Shown here piece by piece: positions 47,401 through 56,571 of a stretch of DNA of 64,000 nucleotides. Position 1 is the stretch's first letter. Every line of letters begins with the position of its first letter. The position numbers and the translations under genes were made by a program. A model generated the notes under the pieces. The model was given only the letters and a program-made list of their open reading frames with translations. It searched no databases and was not told the DNA's origin. Origin of the DNA: an uncultured Bacteroidales bacterium (GTDB lineage Bacteria > Bacteroidota > Bacteroidia > Bacteroidales > F082); contig CALAZZ010000227.1 in NCBI GenBank assembly GCA_937926515.1, forward strand, positions 1 to 64,000, read 5' to 3'.

Positions 47401-47517
47401 AAATAAGGCTGACGAAGCGTCCGAAGATTTAGCATAGTGGTTTGTTCTGTTTGGAACAGGATATTGGAGACTGGGAAAACACTTTGTTAGGCTTTTGGAC
47501 GCATGTCAGCCTTATTT
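47401..47517 (+). terminator. 117-nt foldable spacer and terminator after the second C25 gene
   Basis: AAATAAGGCTGAC (47401-47413) pairs with GTCAGCCTTATTT (47505-47517). An inner stem GCGTCC (47417-47422) pairs with GGACGC (47497-47502), and a third hairpin TGTTC/GAACA sits inside near 47443-47458. CTTTTAC follows. A terminator role fits, but the length and branching exceed a simple terminator. Confidence 0.6.
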
Positions 47518-47588
47518 CTTTTACTTCGATCAGTTTATTCAATAGAGTGAATTAAAATTAAGAACATTAACTTATACAAACCGGTAAT

Positions 47589-50500
47589 ATGATTAAAACA
47601 AAACACTTAAACATCGCAGCGCTACTGACAGCACTGCTGATTTATTTTCCGGCTATGAGCCAACGCATGGAATACAGCTTTCCCGATTCGAGGGGACATT
47701 ATGGCATTAATCTTCAACAGGAACATCAATCCGGTCTCAAGGCATTTCATTCGATCCCCGAATTGGCCCTATATGATATTGATGTAGACGGAGAGACAAT
47801 GAAGATGATCGAAATGCAAGGATTCTTCCTGCAGAATGAAGAAGGGGCTCCAAACTTACCCGGGCAGGGGCAATACATTGCTGTACCAAAGGGAGCCCAG
47901 CCAGTTTTGATTATTCATAACGTTAAGAAAAATATTATACGGGATATCGAACTGGCACCAGCCCCAAATATCCCACTTGCCAATGATGATGACCCATTAC
48001 ATTTTACGAAAAACGAAAAAATATATGGCCTTGATGCCTATTATCCGGCTGAACCATTTCTTTTATCCGATTTGGAAACCATCAGAGGTGTTGATGTGGT
48101 CATGCTAGGTATTACACCTTTTCAATACAATCCGGTAAGTAAGGAACTCATCATTTACTATGATATTGACTTCGAAATTGCTTTCGAGGGAGGAACAGGA
48201 CAATACGGCGATCCCCGTTTACGCAGTCGTTGGTGGGACCCCATCCTTTATGATGCCATTTTAAACAGCAATCAACTCCCTAAAATTGATTACAGCTCCC
48301 GCTATCATGAATTGAAGCAAAACCGTTCAACAGGATCTGAATATATTGTCATTGTCCCGGACCATCCAGATTTTATCGCCTGGGCTGACTCTATCAGGCT
48401 ATTCCGCACGCGTCAAGGCATCACCACTCAAGTGGTTACAACCACAGAAATAGGTGGCAACAATCACATCCTGATAAAGAATTACCTGGCCGATGCCTAC
48501 AATACATGGGATATACCTCCGGCAGCATTCTTGTTATTGGCGGATTATGGTACTACAGGTAATACAATCACTTCCGAAACCAGAACAGACCATCCCTATA
48601 CAGGTACATCCAGTTATATCTCGGATAATTTTTATGCCGACATGAATGGCAATCATATGCCTGATATGACCATGGCTCGCATCACCGCCCGAAATGCTTC
48701 TGAACTGGAGATCATGGTTAATAAATTCCTGAATTATGAACGTACACCCCCCACAAATACTGACTTCTATAATAATCCTATAACTGCAATGGGTTGGCAA
48801 ACTGAACGCTGGTTTCAGATTTGTTCTGAGGTTGTAAATGGGTTCTGGGAGTACGAACTTGGCAAAGAACCGCTCAGACAAAACAATATTTACAGCGGAT
48901 CTCCCGGCTCAATATGGTCATCGGCTCCCAATACGACCACTGTTGTCAATACTTTTGGGCCCAATGGCTTGAACTACATACCAGCTACGCCTGCGCATTT
49001 GCATAATTTTGGATGGAATGCTAATGCATCTTCTATCAATCAGGCTATTAATTCAGGGGCTTTTATGGTCATGCATCGTGATCATGGACTCGAAACCGGA
49101 TGGGGAGAACCACATTACAGAAATGAGCACCTTGCTGGTTTAAATAATGATGACCTAACCTTTGTTTTTTCTATTAACTGTCTAACCGGTAAATTTAATT
49201 GGGGTCAGGAGTCATTTACAGAAGCCATGCACAGGCATCCAAAGGCAGCACTAGGTTTGACTGCAGCCAGTGAAATATCCTACTCCTTTGTGAACGACAC
49301 CTATGTTTGGGGTATGATGGATAATATGTGGCCTGAGTTTCTACCCTTGCATGGAACCAATCCTGCCTCCAGAGATATCTTGCCTGCCTTCGGCAATATT
49401 GCCGGTAAATATTTTCTCCAACAATCAAACTGGCCTTACAATACCGAACATAAAAGAATCACCTATTATCTGTTCCACCACCATGGTGATGCCTTCAATA
49501 CTGTCTATACACAGATGCCACAGGAGCTTTCTGTGCTTCACCCGGACGTGATCCTGAGCATCACAACCGAGTTTTCAATTACGACTGATGAAGGTGCACT
49601 GATCGCAATCACTTTAAACGATGAGTTGATTGGGGTGGGTGAAGGCACTGGTTCCGAGACCTATATACCGATCTCTGAAATTACACCGGGCGACCAGCTC
49701 CTTTTAACTGTTACGCTACAAGACCATTATAGATACGAAGCTTTTGTTGAGGTAATACCACCTGACGGACCATATATTATTTCTACTGATGTTTTAATCA
49801 GTGATGAGGATGGTAATGGCAACAATTTGATTGATTATGGTGAGATCATAGACCTGGGTATCGAACTTAAAAATGTCGGACTTGAATCGGCAACAAATGT
49901 TACAGCACTATTGAGTACCGATTCTGAATATTTAACCTTACTTGAAACAGAACAGTTTTATGGTGAGCTACTTCCCGACCAAACAGAATTAATCGAAAAT
50001 GCCTTCAGGTTTTCAGTAAGTGACAACATCCCAAATAATACAATGCTCAATTTCCAACTTGAGGTTACAGGTGAAGAAGACGTATGGTTAACTGATTTCA
50101 AGCTCGTGGCTTTTGCCCCGGAATTCAGTATTGGCAATTTCCTGGTAGATGATAATGAGGATAATGGTCATCTTGATCCCGGGGAAACAGCTGATATTAT
50201 TATTTTAACCAGCAATACCGGAGGGAGTGATGCTTCTCAGGCTATTGCAGGCGTGATACTTAACGACCCCTGGGTGACATTAAATAATGATGAATACATT
50301 TTTGATGAGTTTGATTCGGGGCTTACCTTAGGTGCCATGTTCAATGTTACGGTAAGTCCAAATGCACCTATTGGTCACACATTTAGCTTTGTATATAGTA
50401 TTGAATCCGGTGCTTATACAGGCTCACATGTATTTACGGCAAAAGTTGGACAGATTTTGGAAGACTTTGAAACAGGTGACTTCAGTCAATTCGATTGGGT

Positions 50501-52190
50501 ATTTTCAGGTCATCAGCCATGGACGATTTCCAACTTCAATTCCTATGAAGGCGTTTATAGTGCCAAATCAGGAAATATTACACATAGCCAACAAACCAGG
50601 ATGATGATCCAGTATGATGTGGGAGCACAGGATACCATTTCTTTCTATCGTCGTGTATCATCCGAATCAGGTTATGATTTCCTGAGATTCTACATCAATG
50701 GCTTACCCGTAGGCGAATGGTCAGGCAATGTTCCATGGGGAAAGGTTTCATTTCCGGTTTCAGCCGGCCTGAAAGTTTTCACTTGGGAATACAGAAAAGA
50801 CCAGGGAGTAAGTTCCGGCGAAGATGCTGCATGGGTGGATTATATTTCATTCCCTCCTCCGGTGGCTACTTCGGGCAGTGCAGGTAATGATGCTGAGATA
50901 TGTGAAATGGAAACACTTCAGCTAAATGGATTTGCAAACCATTACAACAGTTTTGAATGGACTAGTAGCGGGACAGGTAGTTTTTGCGATCCCCACATCC
51001 TCAATCCGGAATACACGCCTAGTCTAGAGGATATAGAAGCTGGTCAGGTCATACTCACATTACATATTGATGGAATAACTGTGGATATTACTGATGAAGT
51101 GCAGTTGATCATTCATAAGCAACCCACAATATATGCAGGTGAGGATGCCTCAATCTGCATCGGAGATGTATTTGAGGTACAAAATGCTGAAGCTGATCAT
51201 TTCAATTCGGTACTATGGGAATCCACAGGCAGTGGCACGTTTGACAACCCCCAATCGTTGAATCCAATATACATACCCGGTGACGAAGATTACGAAAATG
51301 GAAACGTATTACTTTCAGTCGTGGCTTACGGATTCGAAACCTGCCCTTCAGCGATGGATAGTTTTGAACTTCATTTCAATGTGCTTCCATCCGCTGAGAT
51401 TGCCGGAAGTCAGGAAATATGCCTGGGTGAATCTGCCGTTATAACATTTAACCTAACAGGTGAAGCTCCATGGATTATCAATTTGTCTAATGAAATTGAA
51501 GCCATTGAAGTGCCATCAAGTCCATATACCTGGCAAGTATTTCCCGAGGTCACAACAACCTATAGGCTTCTATCTGTTACAGATGGAAATGGATGTGAAA
51601 ATGAAGCTGCAGGTGAGGTAATGATCACGCTTAATTATGCACCTGACACCCCTATTAAACCAATGGGAAGTGACACTGTCGACCATTTTCTTGTAGAAAG
51701 CTCTGTTTATCAGATCGAAACGGTTGAGAATGCATATACTTATGAATGGTTTATTGAGCCGGAACATGCCGGAACAATTACAACAGATGAAACGAATGCT
51801 ACCATCGTTTGGAATACTGAGTATATTGGTCAGGCTGACCTTTCTGCAAAAGCCGGTAATGATTGTGGTATCAGCGAGGCCTCTTCCTTAAAAAGCATTG
51901 TTTTGTATAGTACTGTGGGTTTAGACGAAAACAGTAGCCAACGTTTAAGCATCTATCCTAATCCCTCAGATGGCAAGTTCATACTCCATTTTCAAAAGCT
52001 GAATGCTGCTCCGGCATCCCTCAGGGTGAGAAACCTATTGGGTGAGCTGGTATATGCTGAAAATATTATGATTCAAGCCAATCGATCTGAACATATTGTT
52101 GAACTCGACCATCTGATCAGCGGAATTTACATTTTATCCGTTGAACATACTAATAAGGTGATTAACAAACGGATAGTTATACAGAAATAA
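47589..52190 (+). CDS. Secreted C25 peptidase with T9SS sorting domain (third of three)
   Basis: The protein has 1533 residues. Signal peptide MIKTKHLNIAALLTALLIYF..., with cleavage near AMS-QR. The C25 core shows FLLLADYGTTG, the catalytic pair HRDHGLETGWGEP (His499) and SINCLTGKFNW (Cys531), so the enzyme looks active. From residue 727 it repeats the neighbour's arrangement: two Ig-like domains (LDPGETAD), jelly-roll (EDFETGDFSQFDW, SSESGYDFLRFYING, GEDAAWVDY), two PKD-like repeats and a sorting domain from IYPNPSDGKF. Over the jelly-roll and first PKD repeat most residues equal those of the second C25 protein, whereas propeptide and catalytic domains are clearly divergent. Confidence 0.92.
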   Translation: MIKTKHLNIAALLTALLIYFPAMSQRMEYSFPDSRGHYGINLQQEHQSGLKAFHSIPELALYDIDVDGETMKMIEMQGFFLQNEEGAPNLPGQGQYIAVPKGAQPVLIIHNVKKNIIRDIELAPAPNIPLANDDDPLHFTKNEKIYGLDAYYPAEPFLLSDLETIRGVDVVMLGITPFQYNPVSKELIIYYDIDFEIAFEGGTGQYGDPRLRSRWWDPILYDAILNSNQLPKIDYSSRYHELKQNRSTGSEYIVIVPDHPDFIAWADSIRLFRTRQGITTQVVTTTEIGGNNHILIKNYLADAYNTWDIPPAAFLLLADYGTTGNTITSETRTDHPYTGTSSYISDNFYADMNGNHMPDMTMARITARNASELEIMVNKFLNYERTPPTNTDFYNNPITAMGWQTERWFQICSEVVNGFWEYELGKEPLRQNNIYSGSPGSIWSSAPNTTTVVNTFGPNGLNYIPATPAHLHNFGWNANASSINQAINSGAFMVMHRDHGLETGWGEPHYRNEHLAGLNNDDLTFVFSINCLTGKFNWGQESFTEAMHRHPKAALGLTAASEISYSFVNDTYVWGMMDNMWPEFLPLHGTNPASRDILPAFGNIAGKYFLQQSNWPYNTEHKRITYYLFHHHGDAFNTVYTQMPQELSVLHPDVILSITTEFSITTDEGALIAITLNDELIGVGEGTGSETYIPISEITPGDQLLLTVTLQDHYRYEAFVEVIPPDGPYIISTDVLISDEDGNGNNLIDYGEIIDLGIELKNVGLESATNVTALLSTDSEYLTLLETEQFYGELLPDQTELIENAFRFSVSDNIPNNTMLNFQLEVTGEEDVWLTDFKLVAFAPEFSIGNFLVDDNEDNGHLDPGETADIIILTSNTGGSDASQAIAGVILNDPWVTLNNDEYIFDEFDSGLTLGAMFNVTVSPNAPIGHTFSFVYSIESGAYTGSHVFTAKVGQILEDFETGDFSQFDWVFSGHQPWTISNFNSYEGVYSAKSGNITHSQQTRMMIQYDVGAQDTISFYRRVSSESGYDFLRFYINGLPVGEWSGNVPWGKVSFPVSAGLKVFTWEYRKDQGVSSGEDAAWVDYISFPPPVATSGSAGNDAEICEMETLQLNGFANHYNSFEWTSSGTGSFCDPHILNPEYTPSLEDIEAGQVILTLHIDGITVDITDEVQLIIHKQPTIYAGEDASICIGDVFEVQNAEADHFNSVLWESTGSGTFDNPQSLNPIYIPGDEDYENGNVLLSVVAYGFETCPSAMDSFELHFNVLPSAEIAGSQEICLGESAVITFNLTGEAPWIINLSNEIEAIEVPSSPYTWQVFPEVTTTYRLLSVTDGNGCENEAAGEVMITLNYAPDTPIKPMGSDTVDHFLVESSVYQIETVENAYTYEWFIEPEHAGTITTDETNATIVWNTEYIGQADLSAKAGNDCGISEASSLKSIVLYSTVGLDENSSQRLSIYPNPSDGKFILHFQKLNAAPASLRVRNLLGELVYAENIMIQANRSEHIVELDHLISGIYILSVEHTNKVINKRIVIQK

Positions 52191-52212
52191 TAACAAACCG
52201 GATCATTTTTCC

Positions 52213-52244
52213 AAAAGGCTGTCAATTTAGACCGCCTTTTTTTT
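52213..52244 (+). terminator. Terminator after the third C25 gene
   Basis: AAAAGGC (52213-52219) and GTC (52221-52223) pair with GAC (52229-52232 region) and GCCTTTT (52234-52240), with one unpaired base on each side. A run of T reaches 52244. Confidence 0.75.
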
Positions 52245-52348
52245 ATAAATACTTCCATAATGAATTGTTAAATTAGAATGAATCTAAATCATTTTGAGTA
52301 CTTTTGTTAACTGTATATTTAATCCATAAATTTAAATTTGTCAATTCC

Positions 52349-55300
52349 ATGAAAAATTTCTTTACTTTTTTGATTGCTGTTTCATTGCCATTTTTGCTTG
52401 TGGCCAATACTTCGCAGTTTGGTTCATCTGTAACAGCAGATCTGCAACAAGAGATGCAAGCCGTATCAGCTTCAGAACAATTACGTATCAACATTCGGCT
52501 TACTCAACAGTATGATCTTACAGAGTTTGAAAGCATTCGACAATATATGACGCGAGAACAGCGAAGGGATTATGTTGTAAATGAGTTAAAGGCATTTGCC
52601 AGTCAAACACAATCAGCCTTGCTCAATGAATTGGAAACTTTTAAAAATGCAGGTGAAGTTAGCCAAATTCAAGCTTTATGGATCACGAACGTAATTAATT
52701 GCTATGCAACGCCTTCAGTAATTGAACAGCTTGCACAACGTCCTAATATTAACCGCATCGATATTGATGAAGAACGAATACTGATTGACCCGATTGATGT
52801 CGAAGAAGTTGGCGAGACCCAAATTCGTGAAATAACCTACAATGTATCCATAATGAATGTCCCTGAAGTTTGGGAAATGGGCTTCACAGGTGAAGATGTG
52901 GTGGTAGCAGTGCTTGATTCTGGAGTTAATTACAACCACAATGACTTGACTAACAATATGTGGGAACACCCTGACTTTCCGTTTCATGGATGGAATTTTA
53001 CTAACAACTCCAACAATCCAATGGACTTTCATGGACACGGTACCCATTGTGCAGGTACTGTTGCAGGTGATGGCACATCCGGCTCACAAACAGGCATGGC
53101 CCCAACTGCTAAGATCATGGCATTGCAGGTATTAACTGCCAGCGGTGGTGGAACAGAGTCTGGTGTTTGGGCAGCAATTCAGTTTGGTGTTGAATATGGT
53201 GCAGATGTGCTAAGCCTCTCTTTGGGTTGGGCGCATGCCTGGGGCCCGGACAGAGCTTCATGGAGATCTGCAATGGATAATGCTTTGGCTGCTGGAGTTG
53301 TAGCCTCTGTGGCAGTAGGCAACGAAGGCAATCAGCAAGGTACATATCCTATACCAAGCAATATCCGTACACCTGGCGACTGCCCAGCTCCCTGGCGTCA
53401 TCCTGATCAACCGGATACAGGTACTCGTTCAGCCGTTGTATCTGTTGGTGCTACCAATTCATCTGACGTAATTGCAAATTTCTCCAGCCGTGGCCCGGTA
53501 ACCTGGCAAAATATCAGCCCATACAATGATTATGAATATAATCCTGGCCAGGGCCTTATCCTGCCTGATGTTGTTGCGCCAGGTGTGAGTGTAAAGTCTT
53601 GTTCACATACAAATATTTCAGGTTATACAACAATGAGTGGCACCTCTATGGCCACACCGGGAGTAGCAGGAGTGATGGCACTCATCCTTTCCAAAAACCC
53701 GAACGTCACACCTGAATTAATGAGTCAAATACTTGAAGAAACTGCTTTACCGCTTTCTTCAAGCAAAAGCAATACTTATGGATCAGGCAGGGTTGATGCC
53801 CTTGAAGCGATTATCAACACTCCTTTTATGGGTCCGATTTATTCATCCCACAGCATCAATGATGAAGCAGGCAATAACAATGGACAGATCAACCCTTCAG
53901 AATTTATCAAAGTAAACCTGGCTTTGGAAAACAATTCAGAGCAAAGTTTTTCAGATGTTGAGGCCTATGTCTACAATGATTCGCCCTATATCACAATGAT
54001 AGATACAATCGCATTCTTTGGTGATTTTGGCCCGGAAGAAACCATTGAACTGGCCGATGCATTCTCTTTTCAGGTAGCTGATAATATACCTGGCTCACAT
54101 CAGTTGATATTCAGGCTTGAAGCTACAGACGGAAACGATATTTGGAAAAGTGAGTTCACTGCCTTAGCAGCTGCTCCGCGATTGGTGATACAGAATGTAA
54201 CGATTGATGATTCTGAGGGTAACAATAACGGCAAACTTGATCCGGGTGAAAATGTTATCATCAGTATTCAAACACTGAACTCCGGACAGGTCATCGCCAC
54301 TGACCCTGTTGCAAGCCTCGAAAGCAGCAGTCCTTTTATCTATATTCAATCAGACAGCCAGCAACTGGCAAGCATCCCACCATTTGGGAATGAAACAGTG
54401 AGCTTCGAGCTAAACGTATCAGAAGCAACTCCATTGGCAGAGCCGGTGTTGTTGACCTATACCATTACAACAGGAGCCTATATCGTTGATCTGGAGCTTT
54501 ATCTCCGTGTAAGTGAGCTGGTCGAGGATTTCGAAACCGGCGACTTTACACAGTTTGAGTGGCTTTTCTCCGGTGCACAACCATGGACACTGGTCAGTAC
54601 CGGCACTTATGAAGGGGCTTATAGCGCCCGTTCCGGGAACATCAACCACAACCAGTTCTCTCAGATGGTACTTGAAGTTGAGGTTGCACAAGATGACCAT
54701 ATTGAATTTATGTATAAGGTGTCCTCAGAACCTGACTATGATTTTCTCAGGTTTTATATCGGAACCAATTTGATGGGTGAGTGGTCAGGCACTGTAGATT
54801 GGCAGCTGGCCCGATTCCCGGTAAGTAAAGGTGAACATATCTTGAGCTGGGTTTATGTAAAAGATGGTGGGGTCAGTCAAGGCAGTGATGCAGCATGGGT
54901 AGATTATATCGTTCTACCTCAGCCTGTAACCACAACTGCTTTCGCTGGTCAGGATGCCATTATATGCGTAGGCCAGGATTTTCCAACCGAAGCCATCATT
55001 ATGAATGCTGTAGAGATACTATGGGAAACATCAGGCGATGGGATGTTCACTGAAGTTGATGTAGAGAATCCCATCTATATGCCTGGCGAAATGGACATTG
55101 ATAATGGAATGGTTGAGTTAGTGGTAAGCATAGTGGGAGAAGATGGAGCAGAAAAGTCTGACCAAATGATGCTGTCAATCTATCCTGAGGTTGAAGCCAT
55201 CGCTGGTGATGACAAATCAATATGTCTGGGAAGTGTACTTCTGATTGATGATGCATATGCGCAAAATCATGAACATCTGACATGGTCAACTTCGGGAAGC

Positions 55301-56521
55301 GGTGAGTTTGAACAGATGCATATGCTTGAAACCACATATATACCCTCTGAAGAAGACTATGAAGCCGGTATGGTAGAAATTACGCTTATCGCTAGTGGCC
55401 CAGGCTATTGCGAGGACGTCTACTCATCATTTAATTTGGTGTTTAGCCCGGAACCAGAAATTGAAGTGGGGGCAGACATGGATGTTTGTAGCAACCAGCC
55501 AGTTATGCTAAATGCAATGGCAAGTAATTACGTAGAACTACTTTGGAGTTCAAGCGGATCAGGATCATTTGAAGATGAAGGAAGCCTCGAAGCCATCTAC
55601 CATCCTGGCCTGGATGATATCATGGCAGGAACAGTGAACATTTCGCTTACAGCCATTGGTGCACAGGGTTGTCAGGAAGTTACAGACGAACTAACCGTAT
55701 TTTTCATTCAGGCCCCATCAGTTGAGATAATGGGTGATACAGAAATATGTGAAGGAAACCAAGCCGAAGTTACATTGCAATTCTCAGGAACAGGACCATG
55801 GGAAGTAGATTTGGGTGAAGGATTTGATGAAATCACATCTGATGAGTCAACCTACCTATTATCCCTTGATCCAGATGAAACTTCCACTTACATCATCTAT
55901 TCCCTTGCGGATGCCAGCGGTTGTGCTGTACATGATGCGGCAGAATTTACCATCAGTGTTTTAACTGTGCCTCAAGCTCCTGCCATGCCTGTTGGGCCAG
56001 ATGATGTGGACTATGTTGAAACAACAACGACATCCTATATAACTGATGAGGTGGAACTTGCAGATGCTTATGTGTGGCAGCTAACACCGGAATCAGCCGG
56101 AGAAATTGTATCTGACGGAAAAGAAGTTGAAATTCAATGGAATACCGACTTTATTGGCCAGGCTGATCTCTCCGTGAGAGCAATCGGTGTTTGTGGGGAA
56201 AGCTTGAATTCCGAAGCCTTGAATATCACACTTAAAAACACCATTGGGCTGGATGAAATTGCAGGGATAAATCGTATTGCGATTTATCCAAATCCTTCGT
56301 CGGGCTTGGTCAATTTGGAATTTAACATCACTATAGCGCAAGAAATTGATATTGTGATTTCGAACCAACTTGGACAAGTCGTTCATAAATTTACCAAAGA
56401 AACTGCTGTTGGGCCAATGTCCGAAACGATTGACTTGTCGCAATTGAATAACGGCATTTATCTCATTAATATCAGTGGGAATTCAGGCAGTGTAATTAAA
56501 AGGGTGATGATAAATAAATGA
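52349..56521 (+). CDS. Secreted subtilisin-like (S8) serine protease with T9SS sorting domain
   Basis: The protein has 1390 residues from the ATG at 52349, which begins the signal peptide MKNFFTFLIAVSLPFLLVA; an in-frame ATG 15 codons upstream is discarded. Propeptide about 25-165. The catalytic triad is intact: Asp190 in VAVLDSGVN, His230 in HGHGTHCAG and Ser433 in SGTSMATPG. From residue 495 two Ig-like domains (LDPGENV motif), the jelly-roll (EDFETGDFTQFEW, SSEPDYDFLRFYIG, GSDAAWVDY) and three PKD-like repeats (TSGDGMF, TSGSGEF, SSGSGSF) precede the type A sorting domain (IYPNPSSGLVNL). The tail matches that of the C25 neighbours though the catalytic family differs, pointing to module exchange. 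A TAAATTTG -7-like element lies just before the start. Confidence 0.94.
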   Translation: MKNFFTFLIAVSLPFLLVANTSQFGSSVTADLQQEMQAVSASEQLRINIRLTQQYDLTEFESIRQYMTREQRRDYVVNELKAFASQTQSALLNELETFKNAGEVSQIQALWITNVINCYATPSVIEQLAQRPNINRIDIDEERILIDPIDVEEVGETQIREITYNVSIMNVPEVWEMGFTGEDVVVAVLDSGVNYNHNDLTNNMWEHPDFPFHGWNFTNNSNNPMDFHGHGTHCAGTVAGDGTSGSQTGMAPTAKIMALQVLTASGGGTESGVWAAIQFGVEYGADVLSLSLGWAHAWGPDRASWRSAMDNALAAGVVASVAVGNEGNQQGTYPIPSNIRTPGDCPAPWRHPDQPDTGTRSAVVSVGATNSSDVIANFSSRGPVTWQNISPYNDYEYNPGQGLILPDVVAPGVSVKSCSHTNISGYTTMSGTSMATPGVAGVMALILSKNPNVTPELMSQILEETALPLSSSKSNTYGSGRVDALEAIINTPFMGPIYSSHSINDEAGNNNGQINPSEFIKVNLALENNSEQSFSDVEAYVYNDSPYITMIDTIAFFGDFGPEETIELADAFSFQVADNIPGSHQLIFRLEATDGNDIWKSEFTALAAAPRLVIQNVTIDDSEGNNNGKLDPGENVIISIQTLNSGQVIATDPVASLESSSPFIYIQSDSQQLASIPPFGNETVSFELNVSEATPLAEPVLLTYTITTGAYIVDLELYLRVSELVEDFETGDFTQFEWLFSGAQPWTLVSTGTYEGAYSARSGNINHNQFSQMVLEVEVAQDDHIEFMYKVSSEPDYDFLRFYIGTNLMGEWSGTVDWQLARFPVSKGEHILSWVYVKDGGVSQGSDAAWVDYIVLPQPVTTTAFAGQDAIICVGQDFPTEAIIMNAVEILWETSGDGMFTEVDVENPIYMPGEMDIDNGMVELVVSIVGEDGAEKSDQMMLSIYPEVEAIAGDDKSICLGSVLLIDDAYAQNHEHLTWSTSGSGEFEQMHMLETTYIPSEEDYEAGMVEITLIASGPGYCEDVYSSFNLVFSPEPEIEVGADMDVCSNQPVMLNAMASNYVELLWSSSGSGSFEDEGSLEAIYHPGLDDIMAGTVNISLTAIGAQGCQEVTDELTVFFIQAPSVEIMGDTEICEGNQAEVTLQFSGTGPWEVDLGEGFDEITSDESTYLLSLDPDETSTYIIYSLADASGCAVHDAAEFTISVLTVPQAPAMPVGPDDVDYVETTTTSYITDEVELADAYVWQLTPESAGEIVSDGKEVEIQWNTDFIGQADLSVRAIGVCGESLNSEALNITLKNTIGLDEIAGINRIAIYPNPSSGLVNLEFNITIAQEIDIVISNQLGQVVHKFTKETAVGPMSETIDLSQLNNGIYLINISGNSGSVIKRVMINK

Positions 56522-56538
56522 TAATCAATAAATAATTG

Positions 56539-56571
56539 AAAGGGTGATCTGTCAGATCACCCTTTTTTTTT
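56539..56571 (+). terminator. Terminator at the end of the protease island
   Basis: AAAGGGTGATCT (56539-56550) pairs perfectly with AGATCACCCTTT (56554-56565) around GTC, followed by a long T run into the stop codon of the convergent hydroxylase gene. Confidence 0.85.

Noticed and set aside
38311..56521. Protein repeats in the protease island as a CRISPR- or transposon-type array
   Set aside because: The repetition is at protein-domain level with diverged DNA and intact reading frames; there are no short identical direct repeats with spacers and no transposase.
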